Assembly (NCBI GenBank): GCA_016841365.1
Contig: JAENZI010000002.1
Location: 62,001 to 126,000 of the forward strand
DNA from: Anaerolineaceae bacterium
Lineage (GTDB): Bacteria; Chloroflexota; Anaerolineae; Anaerolineales; Anaerolineaceae
DNA: 64,000 bases
Direction: 5' to 3'
The translations under genes were made by a program, and so were the position numbers. The notes beneath the pieces are model-generated. The model was not told the origin of the DNA and searched no databases. It saw only the letters and a list, made by a program, of their open reading frames with translations. How positions within the stretch are numbered: the first letter of the stretch is position 1; every line of letters begins with the position of its first letter. Positions 51,760-60,497 of the stretch are shown here, piece by piece.

Positions 51760-52253
51760 TACTTGACTAATTTCCTCCACTTGCGATTGAAATAGAGCAG
51801 GGGGTCGCGTCCATCAGCGTCTTTTTTGAAGTCGAGCACCTCGCCTAAGAAAACCGTTGTGCCCCCCACATCAAAGGAATTAACTACTTTACAATCCAGA
51901 AAAGCCAACCCGCCTTTGATGAGGGGTGCGCCAGTGATCATCTCGAAGGTCTCAACACCCTCAAAGCGGGGCTGTTCTGTTTCGATCTGGCCGGCGAAAC
52001 GTTTGGCTAATGCAACCTGGGTTGTATCCAGAATGGTTACTGCGAAAGCGCCGCCTTCTTTGACAAGGTGTTGCGTGCGTGTATGTTGATTGAGCGCTAC
52101 CAATACGGTAGGCGGGGTAAGAGCAATGGAGTTAAAGCTATTGGCCGTCATCCCGTGCACTTGTCCCTGATGATTGCCAGTGACGATCGCGACGCCTGTG
52201 ATCCAGGATCGCATCGTTTCTTTTAAGAGTTCAGCATTAATTTTATGATTCAT
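51759..52253 (-). CDS. Flavin reductase-like domain protein
   Basis: 164 aa. Split-barrel FMN-binding fold with ITGVAIVTGNHQGQVHGMTA, SFNSIALTPPTVLVALNQ and GGLAFLDCKVV, as in NAD(P)H:FMN oxidoreductases such as HpaC. Start ATG 52253 after AAAGGAAA. Coupled to the AMMECR1 gene. Reduces FMN or stores it for a partner monooxygenase; partner not seen. Confidence 0.85.
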   Translation of the reverse strand: MNHKINAELLKETMRSWITGVAIVTGNHQGQVHGMTANSFNSIALTPPTVLVALNQHTRTQHLVKEGGAFAVTILDTTQVALAKRFAGQIETEQPRFEGVETFEMITGAPLIKGGLAFLDCKVVNSFDVGGTTVFLGEVLDFKKDADGRDPLLYFNRKWRKLVK

Positions 52254-52369
52254 TGATTTCCTTTCATTAAATTTGTTATACTTTGTGAAGGCATTCACGT
52301 CAAGAAACCGGCGGTTTTCAGGTGAGATCACTCTGTCAAAAATTGGAGAATTAAGGTAAGATTTTAACA

Positions 52370-53224
52370 ATGGAAAATTTTGATTCATCTGAAAATATTT
52401 CAAGCGAAGAAAATTTTCACCCTGTTGATGCTGAACGTAGTAGGGAGAAACCGCCAAAAGAGCCGAAACCCCGGAGTTTTAATTTTTGGCGCGGTTTGAC
52501 AACCGCTTTGGGAGCGGCGTTCATTGTTGCCACTTTGTTCACATTGTGGATGCCTGGCAGCCTAATCGAAAGCGGATTGGAAGCTCGCATGGCACAGGCC
52601 CTGGAGTCAGCCTCGGTGGAAGGTGCTGCCCCTGCGCGGACACCGGATGCGACCGCCCAGGCGAAATCGAACCGCATAGGGATTGTTGCCGGGCATTATG
52701 GATCTGATTCAGGTGCCGTTTGTTCGAATGGGCTCACTGAAGTGGAAATGAACCTGAAGATTGCCACCCTGGCTCAGAAGACGCTTTCAGACAGAGGTTA
52801 TCAGGTAGATTTGCTTGAGGAGAACGACACGCGTTTGAATGGCTACCAGGCAGCTCTGCTTGTTTCCATTCACCTGGATTCCTGCGAATATGTCAACGAC
52901 CAGGCGACGGGGTTTAAGGTGGCAACAGCCTTGTCAGTACAAAATGTCGCCAATGGACAGCGTCTGGTGAGTTGTCTTTCCTCCCGGTATGGCGAGATCA
53001 CGGCTTTACCCTACCACGCCGGATCAGTCACAGATGATATGACTTATTACCACGCCTTCAATGAAATCGACCCATCCACAACAGCCGCAATCATTGAGGC
53101 AGGATTTATGAACATGGATTACCGGTTTATGACTGAAGAGACGGATAAGATTGCCGAGGGAATTGCGGCTGGCATTTTGTGTTACATGAACAACGAAGCG
53201 ATCCAAACCAATCAGGGTCCATAA
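52370..53224 (+). CDS. N-acetylmuramoyl-L-alanine amidase (Amidase_3) with membrane anchor
   Basis: 284 aa. Polar N-terminus, membrane segment at ~44-64 (TALGAAFIVATLFTLW), then the Amidase_3 zinc domain: VAGHYGSDSGA (His), GLTEVEMNLK (Glu), LVSIHLDSC (His) and the catalytic Glu in IIEAGFMNMD. It cleaves between MurNAc and L-Ala outside the membrane. It heads a three-gene run with two L,D-transpeptidases (1-base gap, then an overlap). Confidence 0.9.
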   Translation: MENFDSSENISSEENFHPVDAERSREKPPKEPKPRSFNFWRGLTTALGAAFIVATLFTLWMPGSLIESGLEARMAQALESASVEGAAPARTPDATAQAKSNRIGIVAGHYGSDSGAVCSNGLTEVEMNLKIATLAQKTLSDRGYQVDLLEENDTRLNGYQAALLVSIHLDSCEYVNDQATGFKVATALSVQNVANGQRLVSCLSSRYGEITALPYHAGSVTDDMTYYHAFNEIDPSTTAAIIEAGFMNMDYRFMTEETDKIAEGIAAGILCYMNNEAIQTNQGP

Positions 53225-53225
53225 T

Positions 53226-54239
53226 ATGAACACTTATTCGAATCCGATCCTTCTTACTGAGGCTAAAAATGCCCTCCGCCGCGGTGACCGCCAAGAAGCG
53301 GTCCGCCTTGCGAAGATGGTTGTGGCTCGTGACCCGCGGAATGTTGAAGGCTGGCTGCTTTTAGGAGGTCTTTCAACTCCCAAAGATAGCCTGATTTACA
53401 TCCGCAAAGCACATGCGCTTGCCCCGCAAGATCAACGGGTGACTAAGGCTTTAGCCTGGGCTTATGGCCGTTTTGAACCTTCATCCGTGAAGCTTTCACT
53501 GGAAGACACCCAGGAAATTGTCGCAATTGTTTTGGATGAAGAATTTCCTACCAGGATGCCACCCGTTGTGGAAAAACGCTATCCTGTATGGGCGGCAGCA
53601 TTGGTTTTCATTCTTGCTCTGGCTTTATTATTCCTTGGGATGGATTTAATCCCCCCAAATTTTGTGCGGGCTGTTGAACAGGCTGGGCCGATGAATGAAG
53701 AGAACCTGCCTAAGCCTACACTGACGCCTACCATCACCCCGACGCCGACAAAGACACCCACGCCAACACCAACAGCCACACCAACGGTCACACCGACTGC
53801 CACAAACTCACCAACCAATACACCCACCGAGACCTCAGAACCCACTGAATCGGCGCGGGTTATGCTCATCACTGATGTGGGAAACGACGAACGTTGGATT
53901 GATATTGACCTCTCATCACAGCAATTATTTGCTTATGAAGGTGATCGGTTGGTACGTTCGTTTGTGGTTTCAACCGGCACCTGGCAAACCCCGACACCAA
54001 TCGGACGTTACAACGTGTGGATTAAATTGCGTTACACGGATATGTCTGGCCCGGGATATTACTTACCGGATGTGCCCTATACAATGTACTTTTACCATGG
54101 CTATGGGATCCACGGCACTTACTGGCATAGCAATTTTGGAACCCCGATGAGTCACGGCTGTGTCAATATGGTCACCGAAGAAGCAGGGTGGCTGTATGAC
54201 TGGTCTCATGTAGGAATTGTTGTCAACGTTCATGACTGA
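53226..54239 (+). CDS. L,D-transpeptidase with TPR-like N-domain and Thr-Pro stalk
   Basis: 337 aa. Residues ~5-95 look TPR-like (EAKNALRRGDRQEAVRLAKM). A membrane segment is at ~118-138 and a Thr/Pro-repeat stalk at ~158-195. The YkuD domain at the C-terminus has HGTYWHSNFGTPMSHGCVNM with the His and Cys of the active site. The enzyme makes 3-3 cross-links or attaches proteins to peptidoglycan. The TPR-like part lies inside the cell by topology. Confidence 0.9.
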   Translation: MNTYSNPILLTEAKNALRRGDRQEAVRLAKMVVARDPRNVEGWLLLGGLSTPKDSLIYIRKAHALAPQDQRVTKALAWAYGRFEPSSVKLSLEDTQEIVAIVLDEEFPTRMPPVVEKRYPVWAAALVFILALALLFLGMDLIPPNFVRAVEQAGPMNEENLPKPTLTPTITPTPTKTPTPTPTATPTVTPTATNSPTNTPTETSEPTESARVMLITDVGNDERWIDIDLSSQQLFAYEGDRLVRSFVVSTGTWQTPTPIGRYNVWIKLRYTDMSGPGYYLPDVPYTMYFYHGYGIHGTYWHSNFGTPMSHGCVNMVTEEAGWLYDWSHVGIVVNVHD

Positions 54240-55299
54240 ACTCCCATTTGTCGAAAAATTTAAACATAAACTGACCAGACGGGAATTTTTGAGCTATTTA
54301 AGTTTGGGTTTTATGGGGATGATGCTGCCTGCAGATCTCGTTTTAGGCGTCCAGTGGATTGGGAATCAGAAACAGAGGAAAGATCTGTTAGGTCGTGTGA
54401 CACAATGGGGGGTTAGGCTGTACCAGTCGGCGCACTTTGATGCTGATGTTGTGGACGAAATGCCTTTGGATAGCCTGTGGCGGATCACCGACATGGTTGT
54501 GACCGATGATGAGACTTCTGCCAACCGGATCTGGTATGAATTGAATGGCAAGGGTTATGCTCACTCACGGTTTGTTCAGCCAGTCAAGCAGCATCTGAAT
54601 GAGACAGATACGATCATCCCCGCTGATGGCTGTTTGGGCGAAATCACCATGCCATTTGTTGATGCTTATAATAGCATGAAACCCGGCCGCAGGATTGCTT
54701 ACCGTTTTTATTACGCATCTACCTTTTGGGTGCTGCAAAGGCTGGTCGACCCCGAATTGGGCGTATGGTACGAACTACTGGATGATAAGTATTACCGGGC
54801 TTTCTATGTGCCGGCGCACGCCATCCGGCTTGTTCCCGCTGAGGAACTGACACCGCTTTCACCGAATATTCCGGCTGATGATAAGTTGCTGCTGGTAGAT
54901 CTGGCGACCCAGATTCTGTCTGCCTATGAGGGTGACCGTGTGGTGTTTAAGTCCAAGATATCAAGCGGCGTAAGGCTCAGGGAGGGTGGTTTTGCGACCC
55001 CCAAAGGGCAATACCGAACCATCCGTAAACGCCCCTGCCGCCACATGGATAACCCTGCGAATGCGTATGGCAGCGGATTTGATCTGCCCGGTGTGCCGTG
55101 GGTGAGTTATTTCACGTCAGACGGCGTCGCGTTTCATGGAACGTACTGGCACAATGATTTTGGCGTACCTCACAGTCATGGCTGCATCAATATGCCGCCC
55201 CAAGCAGCAAAATGGGTCTATCGCTGGTCAACGCCCTCGGTTCCCCATGATCATTATTTTTATGCGGGCACCAATGGCACCCGGGTGATCGTTACCTAA
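54232..55299 (+). CDS. L,D-transpeptidase with Tat-like signal
   Basis: 355 aa. N-terminus has TRREFLSYLSLGFMGMM, a twin-arginine-like signal. Middle part contains two SH3-like or wall-binding segments, and the C-terminus the YkuD motif HGTYWHNDFGVPHSHGCINM with His and Cys. The ATG overlaps the upstream stop by 8 bases. Different N-terminus from its neighbour, so the two enzymes sit differently in the envelope. Confidence 0.88.
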   Translation: MTELPFVEKFKHKLTRREFLSYLSLGFMGMMLPADLVLGVQWIGNQKQRKDLLGRVTQWGVRLYQSAHFDADVVDEMPLDSLWRITDMVVTDDETSANRIWYELNGKGYAHSRFVQPVKQHLNETDTIIPADGCLGEITMPFVDAYNSMKPGRRIAYRFYYASTFWVLQRLVDPELGVWYELLDDKYYRAFYVPAHAIRLVPAEELTPLSPNIPADDKLLLVDLATQILSAYEGDRVVFKSKISSGVRLREGGFATPKGQYRTIRKRPCRHMDNPANAYGSGFDLPGVPWVSYFTSDGVAFHGTYWHNDFGVPHSHGCINMPPQAAKWVYRWSTPSVPHDHYFYAGTNGTRVIVT

Positions 55300-55396
55300 T
55301 CCCGTTATCCTCAATTAAATAAATAATTAACCAGAATCTAATAACTATTGGATATATTTCTTGTATAGAATAAATTAATGGTATTTGGAGGATTGT

Positions 55397-55822
55397 TTGC
55401 CAAACAAAGCAGTTTTTGAAGGTCTAGTTTACGACGAATATGGTCATCCTGTAGAGACAGGTTGGATCGGCAGTGAACCCTGCTACATCGTTGATGATCA
55501 GGGATTTAAGCGGCACATCCCGGCGGAGGAGGTTGACCGCCAGGTTTGGCAGCATATGCAAGGGCAGATTGAGGGGAATGAAGATCTGCTTTCTGCGAAA
55601 GCCGCAGAGATGCTGGGTCAGGATGATATCTTCACCATGGCCGCGATCCAGAATCAGCTTAAAAACATGGATGCACAATTTGAGCAATTGGCACAAACAG
55701 GTATCCCTGAAGAAACCCGATTGTATATGGGCATGATTGGATTCAGAATCATCATATCCATTCATGGCGAAGTTTTAGAAATTGTTCAGCCCGGGATTGT
55801 AGATGACACCGGGGATGAATAA
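55397..55822 (+). CDS. Conserved hypothetical protein
   Basis: 141 aa, start TTG 55397 with GGAGG 5 bases upstream (a TTG at 55385 would contain that site). Opens PNKAVFEGLVYDEYGHPVET, acidic throughout, with a helical middle and IGFRIIISIHGEVLEIVQP at the end. No membrane segment or known motif. Follows the transpeptidases by ~100 bases and precedes a thioredoxin gene. Not recognised. Confidence 0.65.
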   Translation: MPNKAVFEGLVYDEYGHPVETGWIGSEPCYIVDDQGFKRHIPAEEVDRQVWQHMQGQIEGNEDLLSAKAAEMLGQDDIFTMAAIQNQLKNMDAQFEQLAQTGIPEETRLYMGMIGFRIIISIHGEVLEIVQPGIVDDTGDE

Positions 55823-55871
55823 AGTTTTCACTTGGCAGAATTAATGTAAAATAGAGTTAAGGAGAACTTTT

Positions 55872-56702
55872 ATGGTCCCGGATTTCATCATCCACGTGGA
55901 TGAGTCGGATTTTCAATATGAGGTGCTGCAATATTCTACCCAGGTGCCTGTGGTCGTCGACTTTTGGGCACCGTGGTGCGTGCCGTGTAGAGTGTTGGGC
56001 CCTAAACTTGAAGCGCTCGCCCGAGAAGGGCAGGGCAGTTTTAGGCTGGCAAAGCTAAACGTGGATGAGAATGAGCGGTTGGCAAAACATTATAAAATCC
56101 GCAATATTCCAGCCGTCAAAGCCTTCGTGGACGGACAAATTGCCTCCGAGTTTTCAGGCGTGCTTTCAGATGACAACCTGAGGGCTTTTGTCCGCAGGCT
56201 ATCGCCAGATCCGGGCGATCTTTTGCTTGCAAAAGGGCGGAGTTTGCTTGACCTTGATGAACATGCTGAGGCTGAGGATGCCTTCAGGGAATTTCTCTCA
56301 TCCCATCCAGATCATCCTGTGGCCTTGCTGGGTTTGGTCAGAGCATTACTTCTCCAGGGGAAGGAGCGCGAACCCGTGCTGCTTTTGAGGAATTTCCCTG
56401 CCAGCGCTGAGTATCAGGCTGCACAGGCGTTGAAAGCCGTTGCCCAAGCTTTTGTAGAATTTGGAGAACAATCACCAGATCACGATGACCCGCTCGAAGC
56501 CGCCTTTGTCAACGGCATCCGGCTTGCCAAACGCGGCAATGTATTGGCGGCGATGGATGGCTTCTTAGATATCTTGCGCAAAGACAGGCATTTCCGTGAT
56601 GACCAGGTTAAGGATATCTTTGTGGGGTTACTGGCGTTGATTGGTGAGAACCACCCTGAGGCGCGTCAATATCGGCAAGACCTTTCTTCAGCGCTATTTT
56701 AA
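55872..56702 (+). CDS. Thioredoxin-TPR protein (CnoX/YbbN-like)
   Basis: 276 aa. Residues 1-~110 are a thioredoxin domain with active site WAPWCVPCRVLGP, and residues ~115-276 are TPR-type helices (SLLDLDEHAEAEDAFREF). This architecture is that of CnoX/YbbN, a holdase that works with GroEL. E. coli CnoX lacks the first cysteine (SQHC), whereas the CxxC here is intact, so it may have redox activity as well. Ribosome site AAGGAG. Confidence 0.88.
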   Translation: MVPDFIIHVDESDFQYEVLQYSTQVPVVVDFWAPWCVPCRVLGPKLEALAREGQGSFRLAKLNVDENERLAKHYKIRNIPAVKAFVDGQIASEFSGVLSDDNLRAFVRRLSPDPGDLLLAKGRSLLDLDEHAEAEDAFREFLSSHPDHPVALLGLVRALLLQGKEREPVLLLRNFPASAEYQAAQALKAVAQAFVEFGEQSPDHDDPLEAAFVNGIRLAKRGNVLAAMDGFLDILRKDRHFRDDQVKDIFVGLLALIGENHPEARQYRQDLSSALF

Positions 56703-56721
56703 AATCAGCCGGTTAGCTGGT

Positions 56722-57102
56722 CTAAGCTGTATCTTTTCTCCAAAAAGTTGCACAATCCGCTTTATCTTCAATATTGAATTGAATGATCTTCTCCAGCAGT
56801 TTATAATCAATCGGCTTATCCCAAGGGAAGCGGATGAGCATCTTGCTGTGCTCATAACCAGACTTCACAATTTCGTCAGAAAAATGCAGGATTCCTGCTT
56901 GTTCGGGGGATGCAGGCAGGTGATGCATGGCAGTGCTGAAACCGATGATAAATGTGCCGTGATCGGTGAACATGGGTTGATTCCATGCGATCCTTGGTTT
57001 CAGGTTTGGGAATTTCTTCAGCACCCACGCCAGCACTTCTTCAGTTCGTTCTCGATGTTGCGGGTTGTCAATTTTTGCCAAAAACGCTTTAAAGGCTTCC
57101 AT
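56722..57102 (-). CDS. DUF1801 family protein (1)
   Basis: 126 aa. VLAWVLKKFPNLKPRIAWNQPMF, then SKMLIRFPWDKPID, as in the YdhG/DUF1801 fold (frataxin-like). One of three DUF1801-type genes in this region. Function unknown; Bacillus YdhG is linked to iron. Confidence 0.82.
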   Translation of the reverse strand: MEAFKAFLAKIDNPQHRERTEEVLAWVLKKFPNLKPRIAWNQPMFTDHGTFIIGFSTAMHHLPASPEQAGILHFSDEIVKSGYEHSKMLIRFPWDKPIDYKLLEKIIQFNIEDKADCATFWRKDTA

Positions 57103-57151
57103 ATTTTCTCCATTTGGATCATTTCAATAGAGCACTGAGAAAAACCGGTTG

Positions 57152-57718
57152 TTAAATAGCCAGTCGCCCTCTGAATCCGCGTGAGGCATAATAGGATTCT
57201 GCGCCGTTATGGTAAACAAAAATAGTGTCGTAACGCCGGTCGCAATACAGGGCGCCGCCCAGCGCTCGAATATCCTCGGGGGTTTTCACCCAGCTGGATG
57301 TCTTTGTGTCAAATTCTCCAAGCGTTTGCAGTTCACGGTATTGGGCTTCGGTCAGGATCTCAATCCCCATTTCGGCAGCCATATCCATGGCGCTGTTTTC
57401 TGGTTTGTGTTTTTGCCTGGCTTCTAACGCTTCCCGATCGTAACACAGGCTTCTGCGTCCCTTTGGGCTTTCAGCCGAACAATCATAGAAAATATATTCG
57501 TTTGATTGTTCGTCATAGGCAATGACATCCGGTTCGCCCCCCGTTTTTTCCATTTGCTGGAGTGACCAGAGCTTGTCGTGGCTGGTTTCGAGCTTTGCCT
57601 GAACATCCTCCCAATCAAGCCCTTCATGGCGGTGCATATTTTTCTCAAATCGTGATTTCAGGGTTTTGAGTAGTTCATCCAGTTGATTTTGGGTGATTTT
57701 CTTTGTATTATCGTTCAT
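57152..57718 (-). CDS. DUF4256 family protein
   Basis: 188 aa. Patterns include GLDWEDVQAKL, GGEPDVIAYDEQSNEYIFYD, CSAESPKGRRSLCYDREAL and a GALYCDRRYDTIFVYHNGAE segment typical of DUF4256. Cytoplasmic, soluble, function unknown. GGAG precedes the ATG on the minus strand. Confidence 0.85.
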   Translation of the reverse strand: MNDNTKKITQNQLDELLKTLKSRFEKNMHRHEGLDWEDVQAKLETSHDKLWSLQQMEKTGGEPDVIAYDEQSNEYIFYDCSAESPKGRRSLCYDREALEARQKHKPENSAMDMAAEMGIEILTEAQYRELQTLGEFDTKTSSWVKTPEDIRALGGALYCDRRYDTIFVYHNGAESYYASRGFRGRLAI

Positions 57719-58092
57719 CAGGAATCTCCTTGTAAATAATACTATTTATATCCGAATTATACTATACAAATTGATCACATTCAAAATGCTGGTTTTTTAG
57801 AAAACTATAAAGAGTTGTCACAGTTTGAAGGGAAAATACCGAGTTGCCTCAAGGTCCATTATTAATTTCAAAATTCATCTTTCCCCCTGGTTTCATTACA
57901 GGATTAAGGGAAATCGAAATAGTGAAAATGAAGGACCGTGGATAAATTTATTAAAACCCATCTCGCTGACAGTATCTTCAATTTTTAATCGGTAAATCGG
58001 CGTGTATTGATAATCGTGCTGTGGTTATTTGGCGGACAAAAATTTGACTACATGGAAAATAGAAAATTTTGGACGAGCGGGGAACTTATCAA
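57719..58092. other. Gene-free interval
   Basis: About 370 AT-rich bases between two minus-strand genes. No gene, RNA fold or clear repeat was seen; the promoter of the DUF4256 gene should lie in the left part. Confidence 0.6.
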
Positions 58093-58503
58093 CTAAGCGT
58101 GATTCCCGGTGTCAGCACACCATTGTGCAATTTCTGCGATAAGGTCTAAAGGGATCGGTTTCTCGTAGGGGAACTGAACCGCACCCTTACTGGTTTTGTA
58201 TTCCTTCAACCGATTCGCAAAATGAGCGATTGCATCAGGACCAGGATACAAACCGACGTGGCTTTTTTGTGCTGCAAAATGGATGATGTTGTGCATTTTC
58301 CAGAATGTCGGCATGCGATATGAGATGCGTTCCTGCGTATCCGGCAATACGCTGCGAAGGGTGTCTCGGATCTGATTTAAGATGGGTTGCACCGCCTCAG
58401 GCTGCTCGGCGATGTACTCGTCAATGATCGTTACCGGCGCATTACAAGCGTGAGTCTGATCCTGATTCTCGAATTCACGTCCACATTTTGAGCATTTCCA
58501 CAT
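58093..58503 (-). CDS. DUF1801 family protein (2) with N-terminal zinc finger
   Basis: 136 aa. Residues 1-20 contain CSKCGREF and a distal His-x-Cys (THAC), a small zinc-finger-like module. The DUF1801 fold follows (LPDTQERISYRMPTFWKMHN, VGLYPGPDAI, FPYEKPIPLDLI). The gene ends head-to-tail next to DUF1905. Confidence 0.82.
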   Translation of the reverse strand: MWKCSKCGREFENQDQTHACNAPVTIIDEYIAEQPEAVQPILNQIRDTLRSVLPDTQERISYRMPTFWKMHNIIHFAAQKSHVGLYPGPDAIAHFANRLKEYKTSKGAVQFPYEKPIPLDLIAEIAQWCADTGNHA

Positions 58504-58510
58504 GATGTTT

Positions 58511-58798
58511 TCACCTTTCTCTTTCGGTGATGGTCACCTTTACACCTTCACCTGCTTGTTTACCAATTTTTGCGCGGATATCTTTTCGCAGCCCGATAAT
58601 ATAACAAATGCTGCCATCCTCATGCTTGATGCCCATGTTGACGACGCTGCCATCATAGGGTTCACCATCAAATGTTGCATGAACTTTGACTCTGCCTTTC
58701 CCAAATTCATCTTTGATATCAAACGGGATCTCAATGTAAGCACCGTCAATATCAGGAACCTTTTTGATCAACGCTTCAAAAGCGTATATTTTATTCAT
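58511..58798 (-). CDS. DUF1905 family protein
   Basis: 95 aa. [20 protein letters not shown] and [18 protein letters not shown] are the family pattern. A small beta-rich protein of unknown function, often next to DUF1801 genes, and sometimes fused to YdeI-like domains. ATG ATG gives a one-codon choice (58801 or 58798); the second has better spacing to GGAA. Confidence 0.82.
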   Translation of the reverse strand: MNKIYAFEALIKKVPDIDGAYIEIPFDIKDEFGKGRVKVHATFDGEPYDGSVVNMGIKHEDGSICYIIGLRKDIRAKIGKQAGEGVKVTITERER

Positions 58799-58847
58799 CA
58801 TTTATTCCGAATAGATTTGTGATCTGCTTGAAGTGAGAATGAGCAGG

Positions 58848-59306
58848 TTAATTGCGATTCATCGATTTTTCGTAAATGCCGATATACTCATCAACGGTCA
58901 TTTGCTGAACCAATTCAGCAATCAGGTCGTATGGGATGTGGTCAGGATTCTTTAAGCGAATGCAGCTTTTACCCATATCGAGCTTGGTCGGCACTTGTTC
59001 AGCGTATTCTTTCACAAACCATGCTTCTAATTTCGGGTCTCCGTAAAGACCCATGTGGTACAGCGCAACATAATTCTTTTGAGATGCCAGGGCTAAGAAG
59101 GGGAGCGGTTCACCTTTTTTGGCGTGATATCCCTCAGGGTACCTTGAAAGCGGTACAACGAAACCGATCATGCCGTAAGATAATTGCTCCTCAAATCCTT
59201 CCGGCAGGTTGGATAGTATAACCTCGCGTAATCTTGCTACGACAGGTTTTCTATCTTCAGGCAGGGCTTCGAGATATTCTTCAACTGAATTAACATCGTA
59301 TTGCAT
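58848..59306 (-). CDS. DUF1801 family protein (3)
   Basis: 152 aa. SVEEYLEALPEDRKPVVARL, EEQLSYGMIGFVVPLSRYP, KNYVALYHMGLYGDP and KLDMGKSCIRLKN, the larger DUF1801 type. It heads the DUF1801/DUF1905 run on the minus strand. Confidence 0.85.
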   Translation of the reverse strand: MQYDVNSVEEYLEALPEDRKPVVARLREVILSNLPEGFEEQLSYGMIGFVVPLSRYPEGYHAKKGEPLPFLALASQKNYVALYHMGLYGDPKLEAWFVKEYAEQVPTKLDMGKSCIRLKNPDHIPYDLIAELVQQMTVDEYIGIYEKSMNRN

Positions 59307-59444
59307 CTCAGTCTTTCCTTTCCTCCCAGAGCTTTTAATGCTCTTCTATTTTTATTTCTCAGTGTACTTGATACAGCGTCGTTAAGCAGCTAAGAGGATT
59401 TGTGAAAAAAGCATTCGTAACGCCAAAATCCGGCATTTCTGTTA

Positions 59445-60455
59445 TCAGGGTCTTCTATGTGTAACTATTCCAATATTGGATGCAGTGTCGGGGGTATGAG
59501 GTTGATCGGCGAAGTATTGTTTGACCGCAAATTTGTAGGAATCTAAAAGAAAACGGTTCGCTTGTTTACAAATTTCAGCTTTAGGGCACATCTGCTCAAA
59601 CGCATGATAACAACCTTTGAAGATTTTAAAATGAACCGGAACACTTGCCTTCTTCAAGTTGTTCACATACTCAATTATCTCATCTCTGAAGGGTTCTAAA
59701 TCTCCAACAAAGGTCGCTGTCGGTGGAAGACCACTGTAATCATTTGATCGGGCAGGAGCGGCATAGGCTGGCACATTGGGTGTGTTAAATAGCTCACCCA
59801 AATACAATTGCCAGGCATTGGCGTTGGATTTCGAATTCCAAACAGGGGCATTATTGTCTTTTGCGGATTCAGTCTCCATCCGGTCATCCAACATGGGGTA
59901 GAGCGGCATCTGAAATGAGATGGCAACCTCACCCTGATCTCTTGCGAAAAGCGATAGGGCGGCCGCCAACCCGCCGCCAGCGCTGTCACCGCCCACCATC
60001 AGTTGATCCTCCCTGATCCCCAGTTCCTTTGCATGTTTTTTCATCCATAGAAGGGCTAAATAGCTGTCTTCGAGCGCTGCTGGGTAGGGCGCTTCGACGG
60101 AGAGCCGATAATCGGGCGCGATGACCACACAATTGCTTGCATCAATCAGTCTGCTTGCCCTACCGCTTACTTGTTCGGGTGTGCCGAGCGCGTACCCGCC
60201 ACCGTGCATCCAAAGCACACCAGGAACATTTTCTGCAGGTTTTTTGGATGTATAGATGCAAATGCGTAATTTTGAACCGTCTTTTCGGGGAATCCACTTC
60301 TCGAGGAAGTTAAGTGAAGGATTTTTTCTCCTCAATCGAAATTTTAGTTTGCCAAATAAGCGTAATCTGGTTTTTGTAAAGGTTGGGTTTACAATCTGAA
60401 ATAATCTTCCAGTTGCTCTAAGGTCTTTATCAATCCTGTTGAAATTAAATTTCAT
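59445..60455 (-). CDS. Alpha/beta hydrolase, hormone-sensitive-lipase family
   Basis: 336 aa. Oxyanion motif HGGGYALG, nucleophile in GGDSAGGGLAA, Asp in FVGDLEPFRDE and His in KGCYHAFE. These are the bacterial HSL esterases, which act on short-chain esters. No secretion signal, so cytoplasmic. Alone on its strand with ~40 bases to the next gene. Confidence 0.88.
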   Translation of the reverse strand: MKFNFNRIDKDLRATGRLFQIVNPTFTKTRLRLFGKLKFRLRRKNPSLNFLEKWIPRKDGSKLRICIYTSKKPAENVPGVLWMHGGGYALGTPEQVSGRASRLIDASNCVVIAPDYRLSVEAPYPAALEDSYLALLWMKKHAKELGIREDQLMVGGDSAGGGLAAALSLFARDQGEVAISFQMPLYPMLDDRMETESAKDNNAPVWNSKSNANAWQLYLGELFNTPNVPAYAAPARSNDYSGLPPTATFVGDLEPFRDEIIEYVNNLKKASVPVHFKIFKGCYHAFEQMCPKAEICKQANRFLLDSYKFAVKQYFADQPHTPDTASNIGIVTHRRP

Positions 60456-60497
60456 TTTTAAGATATACCCTGATTCTTTTCGGGATGAGTAGCAGTG

